Assembly (NCBI GenBank): GCA_945874195.1
Contig: CAMCFW010000024.1
Location: 1 to 12,403, forward strand
DNA: 12,403 nt
DNA from: Chryseobacterium gleum
GTDB lineage: Bacteria > Bacteroidota > Bacteroidia > UBA10329
Reading direction: 5' to 3'
Shown here: one piece after another, positions 7,158 through 12,403 of the stretch
Layout of the letters: each line of letters starts with the position of its first letter
Numbering within the stretch: position 1 is the stretch's first letter
Notes under the pieces: generated by a model
The model's database searches: none
What the model saw: only the letters and a program-made list of their open reading frames with translations
Told to the model about the DNA's origin: nothing
Program-made: the position numbers and the translations under genes

Positions 7158-8393
7158 ATGAGTCGGATCCTTGGTCTTTTTATCCTGATTTTCGCTTTGG
7201 CCTTGACACAATGGGCTTTCCGTTTCGATCTTCCAAACTCTCCTGTTGACGCTTTTCTACGCGTCATGACGATGCTTCTAGATTTCTTCCTTCTGAGCAT
7301 TGCATTTGCCATGCTTTGGAAAGCGGATGGAATCGTTTCCCGAATGAGAACGCTCGGTACTTCTTATCCCCGTTCGGTATTGGTTTTTTTCGGACTGTTC
7401 CTAGCCTATGGCACCATACTATCTGCAGAGATCGGAGCACGGGTCTACTTCAAACATGGCTACACACCGCCATACATCGAACAGACCTATTGGAAACCGC
7501 GTGCAACACAACGCGATACTGTGCTTGGCACATGTTTACCGCCCGACACGGTTATAAGCCACGCTTACATCATCAACGATTCGCTCATCTACGAACAATT
7601 CTACCGGATCGATCAATTCGGAAGGAGAGAGAACCCGCAGACCCGGCCAGATTCATCATACCACCGATTCGCCATGATCACGGGTTGTTCATTTGCCTTC
7701 GGGTATGGGCTTTCGGCAGAACAGACCCTGAGTTATTATTTAGACAGTTTGACCGGAATGCGGGCCTACAACTATGGTATTCCCGGCCATGGAACACAGC
7801 AGACATTGGCGCTGTTGCGATCGCGAAACCTGAAAGCAGAGCTGTCGGAGCCGAATGGGGTCCTGATACATTTGTTCATTGACGACCACATAAAGAGGCT
7901 GATCGGCTCGCGAAGATTGATCAATCTGTGGGCCAGCGATTTCCCCTATTACCATCTCGATGGAGGAGAACTGAAACACCAAGGCAGTTTCTTGACGGGC
8001 CGCCAATTGCTTTCGCGCTTCTATCGGGTTCTGAGTCAAAGTTCGTTCATTGCCTTATTCGATATAGAAGTGCCTTGGTATGTCAGCAATTCGCATCTTG
8101 AACTCTTCGGGGCCGTGCTTCGCGAAGCAAAGAGTGAATTCCTGACACTCTATCCGGACGGTCGGTTTGTTGTTGTCATTGCACCCAATAGCACGTTGGC
8201 CCCGCGAGTGCGGTCCGTACTTGTGGCGAATAATATTGAAGTGCTCGATCTTTCTGCCCGGTTGAATAAGGATGAACGAGAATACAAGATACATTGGACG
8301 GAGGCCCACCCGAACGGGAACTATTACCTGAAAGTGGCCGAGGCGTTAAAGGACTATTTGAACAACCAACACAGCACCGGAAAGCCCCGTTGA
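7158..8393 (+). CDS. membrane protein with SGNH/GDSL-hydrolase-like domain
   Basis: This 411-residue protein has three predicted TM helices (about 4-20, 34-54, 73-91), followed by a probably periplasmic SGNH-like domain at 165-402. Block I is TGCSFAFGYG at 175-184, with Ser178 as presumed nucleophile in a GCS rather than GDS setting. Block II is YNYGIPGHGTQQ at 204-215, with oxyanion-type glycines. Block III is reduced to FIDD at 240-243, where Asn is normally found. Block V is TEAHPNG at 381-387, with His384 as candidate general base but Glu/Thr where Asp is usual. SGNH enzymes cleave or transfer acyl esters, often on polysaccharides. It is preceded by TAAGG at 7148-7152, five bases before the ATG. 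It lies between the CotH-like and GtrA genes in a tight unit. A substrate cannot be named. Confidence 0.75.
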   Translation: MSRILGLFILIFALALTQWAFRFDLPNSPVDAFLRVMTMLLDFFLLSIAFAMLWKADGIVSRMRTLGTSYPRSVLVFFGLFLAYGTILSAEIGARVYFKHGYTPPYIEQTYWKPRATQRDTVLGTCLPPDTVISHAYIINDSLIYEQFYRIDQFGRRENPQTRPDSSYHRFAMITGCSFAFGYGLSAEQTLSYYLDSLTGMRAYNYGIPGHGTQQTLALLRSRNLKAELSEPNGVLIHLFIDDHIKRLIGSRRLINLWASDFPYYHLDGGELKHQGSFLTGRQLLSRFYRVLSQSSFIALFDIEVPWYVSNSHLELFGAVLREAKSEFLTLYPDGRFVVVIAPNSTLAPRVRSVLVANNIEVLDLSARLNKDEREYKIHWTEAHPNGNYYLKVAEALKDYLNNQHSTGKPR

Positions 8394-8415
8394 TAATGCG
8401 CATATTGCAGAACCA

Positions 8416-8814
8416 ATGAAAGCCATTTACGAACGATATGTGGGCAAGGACCTGGACCGTTTCATCCGATTTTCGGTGGTGGGCGGTGTTTGGACGGCCA
8501 TCAACATCGGCATCATCTGGCTGTTGGTTGACAGGTGCAAACTACCTGGCTGGTTCGGGTCGAGCATCGGCCTAGCGGTGCTTTACGTTGGCCGGTACTA
8601 CAGTTACCTGTTATTGAAAGTTATCGCCCCACAATTCTGGAAATACGTATATGCCAGCGGAATCTTCTCTCTGTTCATGGTGGGTGCCATGTACGTTGCG
8701 GTGGATCTATTGCATTACACCGGACTGGTCTCATCTATCGTGATCACGGCAATGAGTTTCATTCTCAAATTCCTCTTTTTCAAGAAGATAAAACTTCTGA
8801 TCGGGTCTGAATAG
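8416..8814 (+). CDS. GtrA-family membrane protein
   Basis: This 132-residue protein has four predicted TM helices (about 16-38, 46-69, 77-98, 103-121). The opening RFSVVGGVWTAINIGIIWLL and the closing SFILKFLFFKKI fit the GtrA family. Members are thought to translocate lipid-linked sugars (for example undecaprenyl-phosphate glucose) across the inner membrane for O-antigen, teichoic-acid or cell-wall glycan decoration, usually next to a glycosyltransferase. No glycosyltransferase is seen in this window. The start is 22 bases after the SGNH gene stop, so co-transcription with it is likely. It is convergent with recO, with eight bases between the stops and the palindrome AGCTTAAGCT (8813-8822) spanning the gap. 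Confidence 0.85.
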   Translation: MKAIYERYVGKDLDRFIRFSVVGGVWTAINIGIIWLLVDRCKLPGWFGSSIGLAVLYVGRYYSYLLLKVIAPQFWKYVYASGIFSLFMVGAMYVAVDLLHYTGLVSSIVITAMSFILKFLFFKKIKLLIGSE

Positions 8815-8822
8815 CTTAAGCT

Positions 8823-9545
8823 TTAGCCAAGCACCTCTTCCAGCACCTTGTGTGCATTTATCTCTTTCATTCCATGCAAATGGAGGCGATAGTAATCCAC
8901 CAATCCTTGCAGCAGTTGTCTTCGATTTTCGTTTCCGATGCGTATGCTGTAATGCTCTGCGAATGGCACATTGATCAGCTGTTCGAAGATGGGCACCACT
9001 GCGCCCTGCAAGTAATGCGGATGTAATGGGTCGAAGGTCACGAACACCCCTTCAATAAGATCAAAAAACGCTTCTTCGGCTGCTCTTTCGTGCGGGAAAA
9101 AGCCAAGGTGACCCGAGAATTCCATCATGAATTTCAGATGGAAGTTCTTTACCGGATTCGTTTCGCTGTCCAACAGCATCACCGAACGATGAAGGAACTC
9201 GAACAGCCTCGTATTCGTTTCCTCTTCTGCAATGGATCGGCTCACCACCTCGGCCATAAAAAGCGCGATGCAGGTCTTTGCCGTATCGAAAGGAATTCCT
9301 TTCAAAATGGCCTCACGCTCCAATGAACGGGGCGAATGAAGGGTCTTCTTTTCGTCACGGTCAAAGGAGATCTCTACTGGACTGAGCGGCTGTAACAAAC
9401 TCATTTTCAACAGGGCCGCCTTGCCTTTACCTGTGCGCACCATGAACGAGCGAAGACCAGCGATCTCTGTATAGATCCGCACAATGACCGAACTGTCTGA
9501 ATACCGAAGCGTACTCAGCACAATGCCTCTGGTCTTAACGATCAT
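8823..9545 (-). CDS. recO: DNA repair protein RecO
   Basis: This 240-residue cytoplasmic protein acts in RecFOR recombination, helping displace SSB and load RecA on gapped DNA. The N-terminal OB-fold (about 1-80) starts with the characteristic MIVKTRGIVLSTLRYSDSS and contains RSFMVRTGKGK and the LLQPLSPVEI strand. The C-terminal helical domain carries FHLKFMMEFSGHLGFFP at 135-151. The four-cysteine zinc site of many RecO proteins is absent: the only cysteine is Cys92, in line with the Cys-poor RecO variants I associate with this phylum. It starts three bases after the porZ stop codon, so the two are surely co-transcribed although functionally unrelated. Confidence 0.93.
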   Translation of the reverse strand: MIVKTRGIVLSTLRYSDSSVIVRIYTEIAGLRSFMVRTGKGKAALLKMSLLQPLSPVEISFDRDEKKTLHSPRSLEREAILKGIPFDTAKTCIALFMAEVVSRSIAEEETNTRLFEFLHRSVMLLDSETNPVKNFHLKFMMEFSGHLGFFPHERAAEEAFFDLIEGVFVTFDPLHPHYLQGAVVPIFEQLINVPFAEHYSIRIGNENRRQLLQGLVDYYRLHLHGMKEINAHKVLEEVLG

Positions 9546-9548
9546 GGT

Positions 9549-11885
9549 CTAGTTGATGAAAAGAATCTTGGTAACAAAGGTTTCCTTGCCGTCCTCGTTT
9601 GAGGCGAACACTAGGTAAACCCCGCTCTGAGCGCGCTCTCCGCTCATGTTGTTGCCATCCCAAATGGCCTGTCCGCCATTGGCGGTTGTGGCAAATACTA
9701 CTTTGCCGGCAGCATCGGTTATCTTGACATCTGCATCGCGTACCAGGCCTTTCACTGCTATCACGCCATCGTAATCCGGCTCCACCGGATTAGGATAGGC
9801 ATACACTGTTTCGGGTTCAAATTCAGGTGTTCCCCAAGTAGCGGTTCCCTTATAGGTTATCATGCCTTTGTTGGTGCCTATGAATACCTCACCGCTTAGT
9901 TGATCTATGCCTAGGCAATTGATCTCGTTGCTGAACAACGGACTGTTCTCGGTGGTGAAGTGCAATATCTCCTCAGTCCCATCATCGGACATAAGGAAGA
10001 CGCCCGCATTTACGGTTCCCAACCATTTTCGATTGGCCCCATCGATGGCAATGGCGGTTACCGATTCGTTCTCGAGCAGGTATTGTACATACCCGTCCTG
10101 TTCAACCAATATCTGTTGAGAATCGAAATTCCCGCCTGAAAAAACACTCTCGGGCGAATAAAAGACCGATACGCCATTCTCCGTTCCCACCCAGATCTCG
10201 CCATCAAAATCGCTCGTTACGCAGAACACGTTATTGCTGGCCATGTTTCCATTGCCTGCATTCTGCGAAAGCCTGATGCTTTGGTCGTCATTGGTGTTCG
10301 AAAGTGTTCCTCCATCATCATACACCATCAATCCTGCACCTCGCGCCAGCACCACCCATTTCTGTCCTCCATTGTCTATGGCTATCTGATCCAGAATGAG
10401 GTCGTTAACTGCCGAAGGGTTGAACCCGTGCCACGTTCCGTTCGGTTCTTTGGCGTGCAACAGGTTCTCTGTTCCTGCAGAGGAGACCCAAAGAACGCCC
10501 GTGGCCGGGTCTACTTTAATGCCGGCCACTTTAATGTTTCCTGGGGCTCCTTCCAGATCTTGCAAGGTGCTGTTTGATGTGTCGTACCAGGCTACGAACT
10601 GGTCGTCATAATATTCAACCAAACCCCAACCCCACGAAGCGGCATACACCCGTTTGCTATCGAGCGGATCGATGGCCACGCGAATAAAATCGCGGAGCCC
10701 TGCAGTCTGTGGAGCAGCGTTAGCACCGATGTTGATCCATTGGTCGTTCTTGTAAGAATAGATCCCTTCGGAATTGTAGCCGTTGCCCCATGTAGGGGTC
10801 AGGCTACCAGAGGCCACATACACCCGCCCATCCCAAATGCTTATGTCGGTGTTGGTCACCCTGCTCGGGCCATTGACAGAAATGAAGCTGAAACTCAGGT
10901 TGGTGCGGTGTTTTACCAGCCCCGAAAATTTGTCTGCGATCCACATGTCGCCATTTGCATCAATGGTCCCATAGTTGGGAAAAGCATACGAGAATCCATA
11001 ATCATACGCCAGACGATAACGGGTGTGAGCAGCGTCAAATTCAACAACACTTCCTCCAGTAGAGACCAGCAATCGATTGAAAGCATTCTCTAAATAGACG
11101 TTTTCCTGCTCTTCCACCTGATCGAACCGGGTCCAGTTGCTGCCGGTTCCGAAATAGATGGTGTCCATGGCGTTCGGCACCGAAAGATTGACATAAAGTT
11201 TATTGTCGAACCATGTGCAGGTGTTGTACTCGCCCATTGGCAAGGCACTGAGCAGGGTCCAACTTTCGAAATTGGCCAAGTTGGTACCCGTGAGGTTTGC
11301 CCTGTACAGACCGGCTTCTGTACAAGCATAAATATGACTGTCTGAAGTGGCAATGTCGTGCACATTGAGCACAGAACCGTTCGGGCCTATGTAGTAAGTG
11401 TCCTTAATCTCGTGCTTCACGATATCGAGCACCACCACGGCAAATCCGCAGGCCAGATAGGCGAAGTCGTCTTTTATGTGGATCTTATTGATGGTCTTGT
11501 TTCCGAGTATCGATTTGTCTTTGATGTCGGGTACATTGATGATCTGACCATCTTGAATAAGATCGATGTTGGTGTTCGAATAAGCCACCACCAAGGTGTT
11601 GTTTTCCGTACTCCAGGCTACGGCCGAATAACCGATGTCGGACATTCCATTGATCTTGGAAAGCCGGGTCACATCGCCACCATTCTTCTGATATTGAAAG
11701 AGGCCGCTTTCGGAAGCCGCGAAGAGTTGGTCGCCAGCATCGGCCACCTGCACGCCTTTGTTGTAAGGCAAATGATCTCTCCATTGCCCAATGGCCACTT
11801 GCGCAAATAAGGGCAGATTGATGATGAACACCAATGGGAGGAAGAACAGACAGCGAGGCATGTGCGTAAACTTATTGGCAAACAT
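9549..11885 (-). CDS. porZ: type IX secretion system protein PorZ (beta-propeller with T9SS sorting tail)
   Basis: This 778-residue protein is close in size to Porphyromonas gingivalis PorZ. A signal peptide ends near residue 29 (NLPLFAQ). The mature N terminus has the PorZ landmarks WRDHLPYNKG at 35-44, RLSKINGMSD at 74-83, YSNTNIDLI at 102-110, IPD-type VPDIKDKSILGNKTIN (118-133) and a CGFAVVVLDI strand. Many YVWTRF-like propeller blades follow, such as IWVGTENGVSVF and VFIGTNKGMITY. Residues 692-778 form a T9SS type A sorting domain (VYAYPNPVEPD...SGVYLVFASN). In the family, PorZ joins PorU, PorV and PorQ in the surface attachment complex and presents A-LPS to the PorU sortase. The start could instead be Met9 (11861), which gives a cleaner signal peptide and a longer leader after the -7-like TATACTTG. 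Downstream recO follows after three bases. Confidence 0.9.
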   Translation of the reverse strand: MFANKFTHMPRCLFFLPLVFIINLPLFAQVAIGQWRDHLPYNKGVQVADAGDQLFAASESGLFQYQKNGGDVTRLSKINGMSDIGYSAVAWSTENNTLVVAYSNTNIDLIQDGQIINVPDIKDKSILGNKTINKIHIKDDFAYLACGFAVVVLDIVKHEIKDTYYIGPNGSVLNVHDIATSDSHIYACTEAGLYRANLTGTNLANFESWTLLSALPMGEYNTCTWFDNKLYVNLSVPNAMDTIYFGTGSNWTRFDQVEEQENVYLENAFNRLLVSTGGSVVEFDAAHTRYRLAYDYGFSYAFPNYGTIDANGDMWIADKFSGLVKHRTNLSFSFISVNGPSRVTNTDISIWDGRVYVASGSLTPTWGNGYNSEGIYSYKNDQWINIGANAAPQTAGLRDFIRVAIDPLDSKRVYAASWGWGLVEYYDDQFVAWYDTSNSTLQDLEGAPGNIKVAGIKVDPATGVLWVSSAGTENLLHAKEPNGTWHGFNPSAVNDLILDQIAIDNGGQKWVVLARGAGLMVYDDGGTLSNTNDDQSIRLSQNAGNGNMASNNVFCVTSDFDGEIWVGTENGVSVFYSPESVFSGGNFDSQQILVEQDGYVQYLLENESVTAIAIDGANRKWLGTVNAGVFLMSDDGTEEILHFTTENSPLFSNEINCLGIDQLSGEVFIGTNKGMITYKGTATWGTPEFEPETVYAYPNPVEPDYDGVIAVKGLVRDADVKITDAAGKVVFATTANGGQAIWDGNNMSGERAQSGVYLVFASNEDGKETFVTKILFIN

Positions 11886-11892
11886 GAAAGAA

Positions 11893-11900
11893 CAAGTATA
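11893..11900 (-). promoter_or_regulatory. possible -7 promoter element of porZ-recO
   Basis: On the minus strand TATACTTG matches TAnnTTTG at all but one fixed position and lies seven bases before the ATG at 11885. Transcription from here would make that ATG nearly leaderless, while the in-frame ATG at 11861 would have a leader of about 25 bases. No convincing -33 TTTG at standard spacing is seen. Confidence 0.35.
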
Positions 11901-11911
11901 ACGGTTGCAAA

Positions 11912-11929
11912 GCGAAATAACTGTTTCGC
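11912..11929. repeat. short inverted repeat upstream of porZ
   Basis: GCGAAA (11912-11917) and TTTCGC (11924-11929) form six-base perfect arms around a TAACTG spacer. It lies just upstream of the putative -7 element, where an operator could sit. Arms this short can occur by chance. Confidence 0.3.
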
Positions 11930-12046
11930 AGACGATATATTGTGCAACCTTGAAAATGGCCGGACAATGAAAGGAAATGTTCTATTTCCAGTTGCTATGA
12001 TGAACCGCTCTCCGATCGCGAACCGATCCAGAAGCTTTTTCGTGCA

Positions 12047-12403
12047 TCAGTCGTTGACCAAAGAAATATCGAACTGAACAAGGTCAATGAAGTCCTGAAC
12101 CCTATCGTCAATCTCTTCCTGAGAAAGATTGTTGAGGCGTTCGGTCCCGAATTTCTCAACACAGAATGACGCCATGGCCGATCCGAAGATGATGGCCCGC
12201 TTCATGTTTTCGAAAGAGATATCGCGAGTGCTGGCCAGATAGCCGATGAAACCGCCAGCAAAGCTGTCTCCAGCTCCAGTAGGATCAAAAACCTCCTCCA
12301 ATGGAAGAGCCGGGGCAAAGAAAACAGACTCCTTATTGAAGAGAAGCGCACCATGTTCTCCCTTCTTAATGACCAGAAAAGTAGGCCCCATCTCAAGAAT
12401 GAT
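12047..12403 (-). CDS. PfkB-family carbohydrate/nucleoside kinase, C-terminal part
   Basis: This is the C-terminal 118 residues of a ribokinase/PfkB-fold kinase; the reading frame stays open to the window edge, so the true start is outside. The PfkB signature DPTGAGDSFAGG is at 12251-12286. Its GAGD provides the anion hole and the Asp that acts as catalytic base. It is preceded by FLVIKKGEHGALL, the strand that contacts ATP in this fold. Members phosphorylate sugars or nucleosides (ribose, fructose, adenosine and others) in the cytoplasm; the residues that would decide the substrate lie in the missing N-terminal half. A 161-base gap separates its stop from porZ. In that gap I see two short inverted repeats but no clear terminator. 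Confidence 0.92.
   Translation of the reverse strand: MILEMGPTFLVIKKGEHGALLFNKESVFFAPALPLEEVFDPTGAGDSFAGGFIGYLASTRDISFENMKRAIIFGSAMASFCVEKFGTERLNNLSQEEIDDRVQDFIDLVQFDISLVND

Noticed and set aside
7316..7882. A 188-codon plus-strand frame inside the SGNH-like gene
   Set aside because: The translation is rich in Arg, His and Trp and has no motif; the overlapping frame from 7158 has TM helices and the SGNH blocks and connects cleanly to its neighbours.
8813..8822. AGCTTAAGCT palindrome between the GtrA and recO stops as a bidirectional terminator
   Set aside because: It has no loop and no T-runs on either side; a ten-base palindrome alone is not enough.
11358..11810. A 150-codon plus-strand frame opposite porZ
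   Set aside because: It lies entirely over conserved PorZ propeller sequence and has no promoter, no signal and no familiar domain.
11973..11989. Inverted repeat GGAAAT/ATTTCC as a terminator for the PfkB-family gene
   Set aside because: The six-base AT-rich stem is weak and no T-run follows on the minus strand.
11862..12077. A possible small plus-strand gene in the gap between porZ and the kinase gene
   Set aside because: It overlaps the ends of both real genes, has a basic low-complexity composition and no ribosome-binding or promoter signal.

Overview
The window reads as a chromosomal segment of a Bacteroidota bacterium, probably a free-living member of the Flavobacteriales or a related order. 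The main reasons are a PorZ-like component of the type IX secretion system (T9SS), two proteins ending in T9SS type A sorting domains, a FISUMP-domain lipoprotein/secreted protein, TAnnTTTG-like -7 promoter elements and generally weak Shine-Dalgarno sequences. The genus cannot be told from the sequence. There are no rRNA or tRNA genes, no CRISPR array, no insertion sequence and no gene-free stretch longer than about 160 bases.

Left part (1-2441, + strand): the C-terminal half of an FtsX/MacB-type ABC permease overlaps by four bases with a LolD/MacB-type ATPase. A predicted outer-membrane beta-barrel follows. The three look like one envelope-export transcription unit. An in-frame TAG at 3-5, inside what should be permease sequence, suggests a broken gene or a sequence error.

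Second part (2450-4034, - strand): a two-gene unit encodes a very small T9SS cargo and, one base downstream, a secreted FISUMP protein that has no T9SS tail. A perfect inverted repeat holding two head-to-head TATCTTTG elements lies just upstream.

Third part (4145-8814, + strand): a small lipocalin-like lipoprotein with its own terminator comes first. It is followed by a tight three-gene set: a large lipoprotein fusing a CotH-kinase-like domain to a right-handed beta-helix, a three-TM membrane protein with an SGNH-hydrolase-like domain, and a GtrA-family membrane protein. I do not recognise this set as a described system. It is the best candidate here for an uncharacterised surface-glycan or surface-protein modification pathway.

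Right part (8823-12403, - strand): a PfkB-family kinase (cut by the window edge), porZ and recO run in one direction, with porZ and recO only three bases apart. PorZ is a surface member of the T9SS attachment complex, so it would help export and anchor cargo such as the 171-residue protein in this same window.
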